64,000 nt of DNA from Antedon bifida (lineage: Eukaryota > Echinodermata > Crinoidea > Comatulida > Antedonidae): assembly GCA_963402885.1 (NCBI GenBank), contig OY727095.1, positions 21,891,001 to 21,955,000 of the forward strand. Reading direction: 5' to 3'. Both the position numbers and the translations under genes were made by a program. Each line of letters opens with the position of its first letter. Within the stretch, counting starts at the first letter, position 1. A model generated the notes under the pieces. It was given only the letters and a program-made list of their open reading frames with translations, did not search any database and was not told where the DNA came from. Below are positions 1 through 11,108 of the stretch, one piece after another.

Positions 1-560
1 TTGTTATACCGTAAATACAAATTGTAAGTAGTAGTTGTACTAAGATGACATCGGGTATGAAGCGTCTCACATACACACAGAGCCAAAATCACATCTTGGA
101 CTTGCACAGTGTATGGACTCTAACCTTACGGTTTTCATTAAATATACCATTTCATGCTATCATTCTAAATAACTAACTTTCAATCTATTGCATTCCTCTT
201 TTTTCATTCCATCCATCTTATCTTGGTGAAAAGGGAGGATACTACATTTTCCTCCCCTGAGTTTATAGCCTCTCTACTCGAACACAAATAAGACCACAAA
301 TAAGATAGTTTAACAAGAAAATTTTAATCATGTATTTTACCGCCTTTTTTTTTCTACATTTTAATTAACATCGTATCTAAAATTTTAAATGAGAAAAATA
401 TGGTTTATACTGAATTCTGGCATCTTATTATGTAAATATACCTGTATTTTAACTACTTTAAACACTTACTTTTAATTATCACAAATGTATTTATATGTAT
501 ATAATATATTCATCAATGAGAATTTAAATAAACGTGAGAAGAACTCACACAAGACAAAAA
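1..560. other. AT-rich sequence with no recognised gene
   Basis: No ORF of note and no recognisable domain or RNA gene. The similarity to the other two copies of the Merlin-like element stops near position 560, so this stretch is either unrelated flank or a part of the element that the other copies lack. Confidence 0.4.
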
Positions 561-1109
561 AAGAAAAAATACATTCAAACGTTATTCACAATAAAGAGAA
601 AACATACAAAGAACTTATTTAATTTATGTTTTAATTTATATAAATCCAAAGGCAAATTAATGAAACAATGACAATGATGTGGGTATCAGTGGCTGGATCT
701 CAATAGAGATACAAAAAAAAACGAAAAGCTAAATCAAAACGATAAAGTAAAACAGCTAGAAAAACAATATATATAAATACATCCATGTTTGTTTTTTTCT
801 CAACCGTTTATGACTTTAAAAAATTCAGTACACTAAAGGCATAAGATTAAGCAAAACATACATTGTGTAACATATTTAATTTAAGGTATACCTGTATATG
901 TTTTATTTCATCGACCCAGTTTTAAGTGTTATTTAGTAGTGTCATGTTTGGTTCAACTCAATGAGTTAGCAATATGTTTGTGAGGTTCTCTCTCCAGCTG
1001 ATCCTGACACAAAAACTAAAATAGTCAGAAATAAAATTGCAGAGCTTTCTCTCATGCAACACACACTAACCCTTCCCCAGTACAAGATATATAGGGCCTA
1101 CACTGTTAA

Positions 1110-1655
1110 AAAAATTCTTATAAAAAAACGGTAAATTACTGGCAATCTGGACGCCAGTAATTTACCGTAATGTAGAATTACAGGTACTGTTGAAAATAAA
1201 TTACTGTAAAACTACAGTAAATTGTTGGTCATAAAGTCGGTTGTCTACCGTAATGTAGAATCACAGGTACTGTTGAAAATAAATTACTCTAAAACTACAG
1301 TAAATTACTGTTAACTTGAAAGTCGGATGTCAACTATAACGTAAAATCACAGGTACTGTTTCTAATAAATTACTACAGTATATTACTGTTAATCTGAAAG
1401 TCTGTTTGTCATCAATAACGTAAAATCACGGGTACCGGCCATAAATAAATTACTGTAAAACTACAGTAAAATTACTGTTGATTTCAAAGGAAGTGGTCTA
1501 CCATAATGTAGAATCAAGAGTAATGTTGATAAATAACTGTAAAACTACATTAAAATTACTGTCAATTTCAATGGTCAATGGTAATGTAAAATCACAGGTA
1601 CTGTTATTAATAAATTACTGTAAAAGATTCAGTGAATTCCAACCAAACAAAATAT
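1110..1655. repeat. Minisatellite of about 65-bp units inside the Merlin-like element
   Basis: Repeated units contain TAAATTACTGTAAAACTACAG followed by a variable stretch and AATGTAGAATCACAGGTACTG-like words, about seven units. The array is shorter in the copy at 36150-36470, where roughly 200 bp are missing, so unit number varies between copies. Confidence 0.7.
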
Positions 1656-2160
1656 TACAAAAATATAAATACCATACAGACAAAATAAATACATGCCAAT
1701 AATCTTATTTCAATAACGTATAACAATAACAAACTCAATTATAATGTTTCTTTTTCTACTTGTCTAAATATCTTGTTTCTGTCATGTTCTTACAGTATGT
1801 TCCCTACAATGTTCATTGTATCTGAACTTGATCTGGGATTCTCTGTAACGTTTCTTTTTTTAAAATAAACAACATTTTTTATAAATCTCTGCCTACAGTA
1901 TATTACATAGATGTTTTCAATCTTCAAAGTACGTCTTCTATTAAAATTTGTTTATCACCTATTTCAATATAAAATATTTAAGTAATTGATATTGATATTT
2001 ACAATCAATCGAAAATCTTTAAAAAACCAATCTATTAAAATTAGACCTACCATCTATGCTTGATCATTAAATAATTAATGTGGATGTTACAATCATCAAA
2101 ATATGCCTTATATTAAAATGACCATCAAATAAATGGAAGGTTTATTCCAGAGTACAGGAC

Positions 2161-2360
2161 CTGGATGTGGTAGATGGACACTTAACAGTAAACCACAGTA
2201 AGAATTTTGTTGATCCAATAACAGGAGTCCACACTCAAAACATAGAATCCTACTGGAATCGTGAAAAATTAAAGTTAAAAAGAATGGGTGTAAATGGGAA
2301 TGGTTACCGGAATACCTTGACGAATTTATGTGGCGAGAAAGATATGGCATAATATAAATT
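2161..2360 (+). pseudogene. Merlin/IS1595-type transposase, C-terminal fragment (frameshifted)
   Basis: The reading frame encodes HLTVNHSKNFVDP, TGVHTQNIES and W-x3-K, the C-terminal block of the DDE transposases of IS1595/ISXO2 and eukaryotic Merlin elements. After the KLK motif the frame is lost. The adjacent frame continues with WLPEYLDEFMWRERYG, the family's usual end, so there is a one-base frameshift near 2280. The upstream catalytic part was not found. The same fragment occurs on the minus strand at 35425-35620 and 52680-52875. Confidence 0.65.
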
Positions 2361-2942
2361 AAACAGATTAAGTAAGTTAAAATAGTATATGTTCCTTGTG
2401 CCTTATTAAATAATGTTAAAGTTCTTGTGCCTTATATTTGAATAAAGTTTGAAGAATGTATTTTTCGATCTATCGATTTTTTTCTTGTTGTTTGTAGAGG
2501 CTATTTGATTCAACTGTTGAGAAAAAAACAAACATGGATGTATTTATATAAATTAAAATATAAATTGGATATTTTATATAAATTAAAACATAAATTAAAT
2601 ACGATTAAAATGTATGTATATGAATCTTTTTCTTGATCTTTTCTTGTTATTTGTAGAGGCTACTTGATTTAACTGTTGATTAAAAAAACATGTTAGGGCC
2701 TATATAGTGTAAAATACGATATAATTTACAGACACATAATAAAAGCTATAGGCTAACTACAGCAGCAGTTTTTTGTTTGTTTTTCTCAAACACAGTGAAA
2801 TACAAAACAATTGGCACAATGACACAAACAATAGAAGCCTCAACAAGCCTGACACACCCAACCCAACGTATTGACTAACACCCCTATAAATAATAATGGA
2901 ATAGTCCTATATTCAATACATGCCGAAAACTCAGGTTGATCC

Positions 2943-3900
2943 GCTTTATTTGCCTGTCGTGTCTATATATTATATTCATGAAATGTATTATTTGAAACTC
3001 GTACTTACTTTTTTAATACCTTATTCATTTGTTTTATTATTGATTGAAAGAAAGAAAATAAATGTTTACGTTGAATTGTTGAATTTATAGTCAACAACTA
3101 TTTGAAATTGAAGCCACATGGTCGACGATATCGCCCATGCTGGAAAATAATTTGAGTAAATAATTACATTTTATGAAGAAAAATAGTAGAAATTCATATA
3201 ATATTGAACATTTCTACTTTCCAAAATGTGTCAAATAAGTATTTAATGATAATTTATGCATTTCGGATCTTCTAAATTTTATTTTTTTCATTTATTTGAT
3301 TTTTTAAATTAAATTGGTTTTATTACTAACCCTATTTTAAATGGTACGTTCCATGCGGCACTAACGCGCATGCGTAGCTTCGGTTAAAAAGCAACTTTGG
3401 ACTGTACCATTTTGTAGAAAGGTAATTTTATAAATGTAATTTATTTTGCTTATTATTATTGTCGTTTAAAATTGTTTTATGTATTGTATGTAAATAAAAT
3501 AATTTGGTTGTGTTTCAGGGAACAATATATAATTTGCTATAATGTTAAACAGATGGTTGTGGTGTTGAACAAACAGTATCCTTTCTATTTTCTAGTGGAC
3601 CAAATAAAATTTCTTGTATCTTCTACTACTAGTACTAACTACCCTAGTGACAACCCGTCAACCGATTCAGTTCCAAACCAATACAATCATTCACGAAAAC
3701 ATCACCTCAAGAGGAATATTTGTTGCCACAGACACTTACCTTTATTTTAGTGATGTTAATAAAGAGGCTGCAGTGAGGGTTGCCTAGGTATAGTACTAGG
3801 ATTTAGCAGCTATTGTCGAATTATATCTATTGTGTAAGTGGTTGAATTGCATTTGTTCAGTAGTAGTAGTAGTACTAGTACATTGCATTGTTGTGAACAC
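2943..3900. other. 3' flank of the left RAG1-like gene
   Basis: AT-rich flank shared with 51120-52097. The only structure seen is a short inverted repeat, AAATGGTAC near 3340 and GTACCATTT near 3404, enclosing a GC-rich word with CATGCGCG. Small ORFs here are not convincing. Confidence 0.4.
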
Positions 3901-3929
3901 ATAATAAATACACACTATTGCTTAACAAT

Positions 3930-4045
3930 CTCTTTCGGTTTTTGGGTAGCCCTGAAAAGGGCTGTTTGGTTTGAGATTGTTTGCGGTTTGTGGTAGCCCT
4001 GAAAAGGGCTGTTTGGTTTGAGGTAGCCCTGAAAAGGGCTGTTTG
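3930..4045 (-). promoter_or_regulatory. Three tandem histone-type 3' stem-loops with downstream purine element (left copy)
   Basis: On the minus strand, directly after the stop codon of the RAG1-like transposase gene, AGCCCTTTTCAGGGCT occurs three times (4025-4040, 3995-4010, 3948-3963). Each forms a 6-bp stem with a UUUC loop. This is the shape and core sequence of the metazoan replication-dependent histone mRNA stem-loop, bound by SLBP, with an A-U outer pair in place of G-C. The 5' flank is ACCAAAC and the 3' flank ACC, as in histone mRNAs. After the last stem-loop comes CCGAAAGAG, resembling the U7 snRNA-binding histone downstream element. Conserved with the right copy at 50995-51116. Confidence 0.7.
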
Positions 4046-4364
4046 GTTTGAGTTTTTTTTTTTTTTTCTTTAGGGTTTGGCTGCCAACATGGATGGCGAT
4101 GTCTTCACCCAATGTTCCTTCATTGCACTGGTCAGAATACCAAGGTCATCGTTGAATCCACGGATGTTGGACTTGAGGGTGTTAAGCTGAGCGTGCATGC
4201 TCTCCCCTCCCTGCTCTCCATGGAATCCCAATCCGAACTTCCATCTTCTTATCCATTCAGACACATGTTCTTCCAGAATGTGCATCTTGGGAGGCTCTGT
4301 TTCTTGAAAGTGTTTCCGAAAGAACTGCACATAATCTTCAATGTCTGATTCTTCAGAGACAAAA

Positions 4365-4428
4365 AAAAAATATGTAATAGATAGACAGACAGGCTAGATA
4401 GACAGACAGGCTAGATAGACAGGCTAGA
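4365..4428. repeat. TAGACAGACAGGC microsatellite (5' part)
   Basis: Short-period array of GACA/GGCTAGATAGACA words, the left part of the intron-9 microsatellite that was split by the LINE at 4429-7459. The remainder runs from 7457 to about 7590. The unsplit counterpart is at 50465-50665. Confidence 0.8.
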
Positions 4429-7400
4429 CTCGGTTTCGTTCCCAAAGCACTACCCAATCGGAAGAGAACACTGCCTAACAATGTAAGTTCCACGCAGTCA
4501 GAAGATGTTAATGATTTTTTTAATGTGTTTTATACAAATTGTGATTCCCTTCTAAATAAGAAGAATGAGCTTTTGTTGCGTTTATCTTCAGAGAAAGCTG
4601 ATATCATTGCTTTGACTGAGATTCTACCAAAGAAGTACTTTTTTGAATTGTCTATAGAAGAGTTTCATATCCCTGGATATCAGATGTTTTTGCGAAATGA
4701 AAAGCTTTCATCTGGTAGAGGAGTTGTTATTTATGTTCGAAATGGGATGTCTGCCACTCCTGTTTTGTTTAAAGATATTTTGTTTGAGGAATCCATGTTT
4801 GTTGAGATTAGAGTCAAAGATCGCACCTTTTTAATTGGATGTGTGTATAGAAGTGACTCCGGATCTAATGTCAATAATTCTGCTTTGTGTTCTCTGTTTA
4901 GAAAAGTGGCATCCTTTTCTTGTTCCGATTTTATTATAGTTGGAGATTTTAATTATAGGAGTATTAATTGGGAGCTAGGATATGTGACTGGTGAAGATGG
5001 TAAAAATAGTCATAATTTTTTCGACACCATTAATGACTTATTTTTAGCTCAGTATGTACGAGACCCAACCCGTTATAGAATAGGAGAACAGCCCAATGTT
5101 CTGGACCTGGTATTTACATCAAATGAGGATTCTATTAGTGAGGTCCTTCAAACTCCACCATTAGGTAAGAGTGATCATATGGTACTTCGATTTCAAATTC
5201 CTGTTAACTTAATCAAAGATGAGGTGGTAGAGGTCAGAAATTATTTCCAAGCTGATTATGATAAGTTTCGTGGTTTTCTTGATAGTGTCGATTGGGACAC
5301 TGAGTTATTGGATAAGGACGGGTTACACTCGCACGGTTCTTTTGATGAGATTTTATCTAGAGGTATGGAACAGTTTGTTCCAAAGTGTAAGAAACACTTG
5401 TCTGGAAATTTTAAGAGACCTTTGTGGTTTACTAAGGAGGTTGATAAGTCTATTAAACAGAAGAATAAATGCTGGAAACAGTATATCAAAGCAAAGCGTA
5501 AAGGGCATGAATGTGCTAGTGTCAAATGGAACACGTTTATTAGAGTAAGGAATGATACTGTCAACTTGATTAAGAGTTCTAAAAGCATCCTTGAAAATAA
5601 GATTGCAAATGAGGTTAAAGTCAATGAAAAGTCTTTCTGGCGCTATGTAAATTCTCAGTTAAAAACCAGATCTGGTATTCCAACTCTTAGAAATTTTGAG
5701 GGTAAACTTGTTGTAGATGACCAAGAGAAAGCCGAGTCTTTTAATTCTTTTTTTAGCAGTGTCTTTTGTAAGGAGAACTTATCGAATGTTCCGAATCTGG
5801 ATAAAAAGATTGAAGCTTCTTTGTCAGATATTGAGTTTAGTGTAGATGATATTCATAAGCTGTTGTCTAACTTAGTTATAGATAAGTCAGCTGGCCCTGA
5901 TGGCTTTCACCCACGGGTTTTGATTGAATTAAAGGATCAAATTGCTTACCCTCTCAGTCTAATATTCACTAGATTATTCAATGATCAGAAGGTCCCTCTA
6001 TCGTGGAAGGAGGCAATTGTAATACCTATATTCAAAAAAGGCAAAAAGGAGGACCCGGCTAACTATAGACCGGTTAGTTTAACGTCGGTCATAGGGAAAA
6101 TGATGGAAAGGATTATTAGGGATAAAATTGTAATGTATCTTGAGAGTAATGGTCTTTTGTGCAACGAACAATTTGGATTCAGACAAGGTAGATCATGTGC
6201 ATTACAACTGCTTGATGTCCTGGAGAGTTGGACTACTAACCTGGATAACCATGATAGCTTTGATTGTGTCTATTTAGACTATAAAAAGGCTTTTGATAGT
6301 GTGCCACACCAAAGGCTTCTAGTCAAATTGAAAAGTTTTGGTATTACGGGAAATCTACTAGGTTGGTTCTCTAATTATTTGTCAAATAGAACGCAACGAG
6401 TTAGTGTCAATGGTCAATTATCATCACAGGCTCCAGTATTAAGTGGAATTCCACAGGGTAGCGTTGTGGGCCCAATCTTATTTTCAATCTTCATTAACGA
6501 TTTACCTGATGTTGTCGAATCTAGTATACGTTTATTTGCAGACGACACTAAGTTGTATAGAGTGGTCAATAACATTGATGATGCGGATTTATTTCAGAGA
6601 GACATTGACAGTGCTTCCCATTGGTCTAATGTTTGGCAATTGCCATTTAATGACACTAAGTGTAAGGTATTTCATTATGGTCGTGATAATCTTAAGTTCT
6701 TGTATTCAATGGCTGGTAATTTACTACATGAGGTAAATCAGGAGAAAGATCTGGGTGTTACCTTTGATCCTAGTTTAATCTTTAATTTGCATGTAGCGGA
6801 TATCTGTAAAAGAGCTAATAAGAAACTAGGAATGATTTATAGATCTTTTAAATTCTTGAATAAAGATGGATTTTTGAAGCTGTATAAGTCTATTGTCAGG
6901 CCAACGCTTGAATATTGTAACACTGTTTATAATCCTATTAGAAAACGAGATCAGGATGAAATAGAGAAGGTCCAGCAAAGAGCAACAAGATTGATTCCTA
7001 GGTACCGAAATATCCCTTATGAACAACGTTTGAGAATTCTTGGTCTTCCTACTATGATATATCGAAGGCAGAGAGCGGATATTATCCAAGTTTTTAGGAT
7101 TGTTAAGGGTTTCGATCGTATCTCGATCAACACATTTTTTGAATTTGATCTAGAATCTCGGACCCGTGGACACACATATAAACTCAAGTTTAAAAGCTCT
7201 CGTCTTAATATTAGGAGGGACACGTTCTCCAGGAGAGTTATTCTCTTATGGAATGCTCTGCCTACGGATGTAGTTTCATGTGCTACGGTGAACTCGTTCA
7301 AAGCAAAACTTAACGTCGCATGGTCTAACCACCCGCTGAAGTTTTCGCCCTATATTGAATATGATTTTATTGCTAAGAGGGGCTTTTAAGCACTGAGTGC

Positions 7401-7459
7401 TTCGCCTCGATCCCGTAGACGAAAGTGTACGGGAAACAAGTAAACAAGTAAACAAGTAG
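4429..7459 (+). mobile_element. CR1-type LINE, 5'-truncated
   Basis: The insertion splits a microsatellite in intron 9 of the left RAG1-like gene; the right copy has no insertion (empty site). The element starts within ORF2 just upstream of the endonuclease domain, since the frame is open to the junction and no ORF1 is present. It ends in three copies of an 8-bp unit, AAACAAGT (7434-7458), as CR1 elements do. 5' truncation is typical of target-primed reverse transcription. Confidence 0.8.
4525..7389 (+). CDS. LINE ORF2: endonuclease and reverse transcriptase (CR1 group)
   Basis: This encodes the retrotransposition enzyme that nicks DNA and copies the RNA. An APE-type endonuclease fills residues 1-240 (TNCDSLLNK, catalytic-type E32 in ALTEI, GDFN, LDLVFTSN, KSDH). 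The reverse transcriptase follows from about residue 420: NYRPVSLTS, QFGFRQGRS, YLDYKKAFDSV, SGIPQGSVVGP and the active site LFADDTK with aspartates near 673-674. The C-terminal thumb region is present and the frame closes with TAA at 7387. The frame has no ATG at 4525 (GTG) and is open upstream to the junction at 4429, so the true start is missing. It is uninterrupted, hence a young insertion, but it lacks ORF1 and a promoter. Confidence 0.85.
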   Translation: MFYTNCDSLLNKKNELLLRLSSEKADIIALTEILPKKYFFELSIEEFHIPGYQMFLRNEKLSSGRGVVIYVRNGMSATPVLFKDILFEESMFVEIRVKDRTFLIGCVYRSDSGSNVNNSALCSLFRKVASFSCSDFIIVGDFNYRSINWELGYVTGEDGKNSHNFFDTINDLFLAQYVRDPTRYRIGEQPNVLDLVFTSNEDSISEVLQTPPLGKSDHMVLRFQIPVNLIKDEVVEVRNYFQADYDKFRGFLDSVDWDTELLDKDGLHSHGSFDEILSRGMEQFVPKCKKHLSGNFKRPLWFTKEVDKSIKQKNKCWKQYIKAKRKGHECASVKWNTFIRVRNDTVNLIKSSKSILENKIANEVKVNEKSFWRYVNSQLKTRSGIPTLRNFEGKLVVDDQEKAESFNSFFSSVFCKENLSNVPNLDKKIEASLSDIEFSVDDIHKLLSNLVIDKSAGPDGFHPRVLIELKDQIAYPLSLIFTRLFNDQKVPLSWKEAIVIPIFKKGKKEDPANYRPVSLTSVIGKMMERIIRDKIVMYLESNGLLCNEQFGFRQGRSCALQLLDVLESWTTNLDNHDSFDCVYLDYKKAFDSVPHQRLLVKLKSFGITGNLLGWFSNYLSNRTQRVSVNGQLSSQAPVLSGIPQGSVVGPILFSIFINDLPDVVESSIRLFADDTKLYRVVNNIDDADLFQRDIDSASHWSNVWQLPFNDTKCKVFHYGRDNLKFLYSMAGNLLHEVNQEKDLGVTFDPSLIFNLHVADICKRANKKLGMIYRSFKFLNKDGFLKLYKSIVRPTLEYCNTVYNPIRKRDQDEIEKVQQRATRLIPRYRNIPYEQRLRILGLPTMIYRRQRADIIQVFRIVKGFDRISINTFFEFDLESRTRGHTYKLKFKSSRLNIRRDTFSRRVILLWNALPTDVVSCATVNSFKAKLNVAWSNHPLKFSPYIEYDFIAKRGF

Positions 7460-7600
7460 ACAGACGGACAGGCTAGACAGGTTAGACAGACATGCTAGAC
7501 AGGTTAGACAGACAGGCTATCAGGCTAGACAGACAGACAGGCTAGAGATACAGGCCAGACAGATAGGCTAGAGAGACAGGCCAGACAGCCAGGCAAATTT
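7457..7600. repeat. TAGACAGACAGGC microsatellite (3' part)
   Basis: Continues the array interrupted by the LINE, with repeated AGACAGGCTAGACAGGTTAG words, inside intron 9 of the RAG1-like gene. Confidence 0.8.
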
Positions 7601-10600
7601 AACTCAATATATTTACAAAAATATTGTTGGTGCTGAAAGAAACTCATCGAAGAATTTAGTGGAGCAGCTGAAGTTGAGATTTTAGTAGAAAAATAATAAG
7701 TATTGATTTTACCAAGCTTCAATATCATCTCCTCTGTGAAAAATGAGGCACAATTGTATTGCCTGTGGCAGTTCCCAAACAAATTAAATAATCTTCCATA
7801 TTTTGTTGTGACACTGACAACATTCTCTTTAATTTCTGGGCTGAGTTCTATTGCAGTCTTGCATATTTTTGTCATAAGTGTTTTGATATTTTCAGGCTGA
7901 AAGTAAATAATTCAATGATAAAATGAATAGTATAGTATAAAAGTCAAATGACAATGACATTACTATAATTATATAACATAAATGAAATACCTTGCAGCAC
8001 TTATGAATATGGTTACCGACAAACGATTTGCCGTGATATGCCTGTCTGTTAACCCTGAAGGATTTCAGCACATCATCAAGTTTTGCCACCAAAGGCCCTT
8101 TTCTCACTTCAGGTAAGTCTTTAGAAATATGGACTGCTTCAGCTCTCTAAAACCAATAAATATATTGTTAGAAAATAAAATAATTCTAAGGAAAAATGCC
8201 ACCTGTATAGAAATGTTTTCTAATTGTCTGATTTAAACTTACAACTTGTGCCTCTTGTGCCTCTTGGCTTTGAATCTCGCTAATTATACTCTCAGTTGTT
8301 CCACTGGTGTCACCCAATAGCATAAAGACACTTAAGTAATCTTTAAGTTGGTCTATTCCATTGCGTATGTCTTCTGCCTTGTTTTCTAGGTCTTTGATTT
8401 GATTTGACATGGCAACGTGCTTTAAGAATGTGGGGATATTGGTAGGAGTTTCGAGACTGTTTTGAAGCAATGCACTATCAGTAGACTTTAAAATGATGTC
8501 GTCCAGTTGCTGGCAAGCTGACTCCAGACTGTTGAAGTGTTTTAAATATAAGCCTAGGCTTATATGTAAGCCAGGAGGACATACCTATTTAAAAAAGTGA
8601 GGGAGCAAAATAATTACCTTGTTTTATGAAATTTAAGAGTCATGCAAGCTTTTAGAAAATAATGTTTTAATACCTACATGGTCAATGGGAACTTGTATCA
8701 AAGGGCTGGCAATTACATTATTGTAGTTCTTTGCTTTTGAAATATTACCACCAGCCTCACTGAACCTGTCCAAGTCTTTCTTCAGAGTGTCCAATGTCCT
8801 TGGGAGTTGGGATTTGTGTTTTTTGGTTACATGGCACCACAAGCAGTAATGTCGTCCTTTAAAACAAAATTTAATACACATTTGCTTTCAAATATCCATC
8901 ATTTATTAATTGCTAATAATTGCAGTACTGTACCTGTAATACATATATTGTTTGTTTACCGTTTGCACCCGTTAGGCCATATATACGAGCCAAATACTCG
9001 TAGTCACCGAATACGAACACTTTGACTTGTTTTCCCCTATTAAGAAAATGAAGCCAGTTAATAATTTGTCTTAATTTACACAAATATATTTGTACAATTT
9101 TGTGCAATATTTTAATTTTACAGATAAATGGTATATTTACCTTAATGTGGAATTTTGCAGCTCTTCGAGTTGAGGCAAGATATCCTTGAGGCCAGTTCTT
9201 AAATTAAAACTGGAATCGGTGGCCTCAAAGCAATTGATGATGATTGTATTATTTTGGGCATTGGGGCGTGGTACATGGCAAAGCTGAAGCATCTGTTTGA
9301 AATTTCCACCACCCTTGTCCCCTCCGATCTTTACCCACATCTCATCTGATGGGATGTGGCCATCGTGCCATGTTAGAAGATTTAATCTGTAAAAGGTATT
9401 GATATTTATTTGATTCATTTTTTAAAATTCAGTAATTAAATTAAATCTGTTAATGAAAGCAAATAAAAAACCTGCTTTTCTAGTTCATCATATTGCTGGC
9501 AGATTTTTTTGTTGAGACTTGCAACAGAAACACATGCAGTTTTTGGATGATTGTATCCCCTGTGTCATTGCAGGAATGTGCCATAGGGACGTATTCAGAA
9601 ATGATGTTGTCGTCAATGATGATGTTTTTTTGGTGCCTCATTTTTGCCTCGCATTCTGTGCTGACACCATATTTTTTTAGCCAGCTTTAAAAAAAAAATA
9701 AAATATTAAAAACTATAATGTTGAGGGTGTTCGATTCAGATACTGCAGAATGTTGATTTGTTATTTACCATTTCAGTTCTCTGTTTTTTTTCCATGTTAG
9801 GCCAAGATTTGTTTTTAAAGATAGCAAATCACCAGTTGGAAGACGTATCGGACTTTTAAATTGAGAAAACTCATCATCTCTTTGAGCTTCTGAATCTCCT
9901 CCACTTACTGCCGACCGTACATCATCGATGAATTTACTTCTGTTGTGAACAGTTCTCCAGCCTGCATCAGATGAGCTTTTTCGTGGTATCGGCATCGCCA
10001 TTGTTTTTAGTTTCTGGTTTTTGAAAAAAGGTAATACATTTCTATAGTTGGTGTTATTTTTAGTAATAAAATTAAGTAAACTTGTTAGTTTTTATTGAAT
10101 TTAAGTTTTAAGTTTTTTGTAATAATTAACAATTTGATTATACAGTAATAACCATTAAAAAAGTACCTTTCCTTTAACACTAAACTCAGATGTGTTGTTG
10201 TTCGACTGTTTCAATTTTGCTTTTAGGATGTGTAGACCAACTTCCTCCATCAGTGGCGTTACTGGAGTACCAAGTGGATGGTTTAATATGTCATCTATTT
10301 GGTTCGTTTGTTGTAATTGATCACGAGGAGTGACTGGCGTTGATGTTAAGTTAGTTGGTGATGATAGATAACAGTGGTCTGGCAGGCATACATGGTCACT
10401 GATACATTTACATTTCACTACAGTACGACATCTTTTACATACAACAGGAACAGACAGATAACATTCAGCAAAGATTGACTGAACATCGTTAATACATGAA
10501 AAATGCACAGGTACATTACATACAGAACATTGGACAGTATCACAATCCATATACAACGGTTGAATGCAGGACTTGCACATAACGTGATGGCAAGATGTAA

Positions 10601-11108
10601 CCACAGGAAAAGACGAAACAAGTTTACAAATACCACATTTAAAATTATCAAGTGAACTTGAAACATGAAAGGAGCCAGAAATTGGCTGAAGAAACGGAGG
10701 CTTTAAGTTTTTAAAATGTGTTTCCACTGCAACGGTAGTTGCATGTTTTATTTTATAGCTTTCAGTTGCTAAACCTCTTTTCTTCTTCTTCGGTCTACCG
10801 CCACTTTTCTGTGTCTCAAATTGGGCACATGTACTACAGTCGCCTGTTCTATGATGGGGTTGCCACTGGGTTACATTGCATGGTTTGTTTTTTTGCAAAT
10901 ATCCCATGCACAGCAGACAGAAATACTTGGGGTGAACACCATCAATATCTTGCAAAATGTTGATGTTTAAAGCAGTTGAAAATTGTGGTTGAAAGTTGGA
11001 ACAAGCAAACTGCCTGATTTCCTTGGCTCCTTGTCTGGAGGCATAAGGTTTTAGCCTGTTCCCACATATACGACACAAGTAATTTAGATTTATAACATGC
11101 TTTTCCAT

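Larger units (their letters stand above)
561..2942 (+). mobile_element. Merlin-like DNA transposon, left copy, truncated
   Basis: This is the reverse complement of most of 52098-54857. It ends at 2942 with GGTTGATCC, the terminal inverted repeat end seen in all three copies. The other end is missing: similarity is lost near 560, before the second inverted repeat. It contains a minisatellite (1110-1655) and a frameshifted C-terminal piece of a transposase of the IS1595/Merlin type (2161-2360). Strand is given by the transposase piece. It abuts the 3' flank of the left RAG1-like gene at the same base as the right copy does, so the insertion predates the duplication. Confidence 0.65.
4070..11108 (-). 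pseudogene. RAG1 N-terminal-like zinc/RING protein fused to a DDE transposase, left copy (frameshifted)
   Basis: Reverse-strand copy of 47018-50970. Exons, in gene order: 10167-11108, 9769-10013, 9476-9684, 9141-9386, 8960-9036, 8678-8856, 8243-8584, 7991-8146, 7713-7896, 4070-4350. Domain order is as in the right copy: zinc-binding LCRICGN region, RING finger, then a DDE core with GGDKGGG, FGDYEYL and HGEQGGESMH. Exon 7 keeps 72 nt that the right copy lacks. Exon 3 has five A instead of six near 9540-9544, which shifts the frame and brings a stop at the end of the exon. Its donor reads AAAA-GCAGG rather than GTAGG. Intron 9 carries a 3-kb LINE in antisense orientation. If the A-run difference is a sequencing error, the gene would still have the weak donor. 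Confidence 0.75.

Noticed and set aside
1100-1660. The regularly spaced repeats at 1.1-1.6 kb as a CRISPR-like array
   Set aside because: Units are contiguous with drifting sequence, there are no unique spacers, and the setting is a eukaryotic transposon.
2108-2350. 80-codon minus-strand ORF conserved in all three Merlin-like copies
   Set aside because: It is the antisense shadow of the transposase fragment; conservation is due to copy identity.
3472-3750. 92-codon ORF in the 3' flank of the RAG1-like gene
   Set aside because: It has no recognisable domain and lies in AT-rich flank; its presence in both copies only reflects the duplication.
3915-4112. Minus-strand ORF with repeated KPNSPFQGY units
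   Set aside because: It is the read-through translation of the three histone-type stem-loops after the transposase stop codon, not a separate protein.
7521-7875. 116-codon minus-strand ORF continuing past exon 9 of the RAG1-like gene
   Set aside because: Its C-terminal half is intron and GACA microsatellite; the exon ends at the GCTTG-GTAAAA donor.
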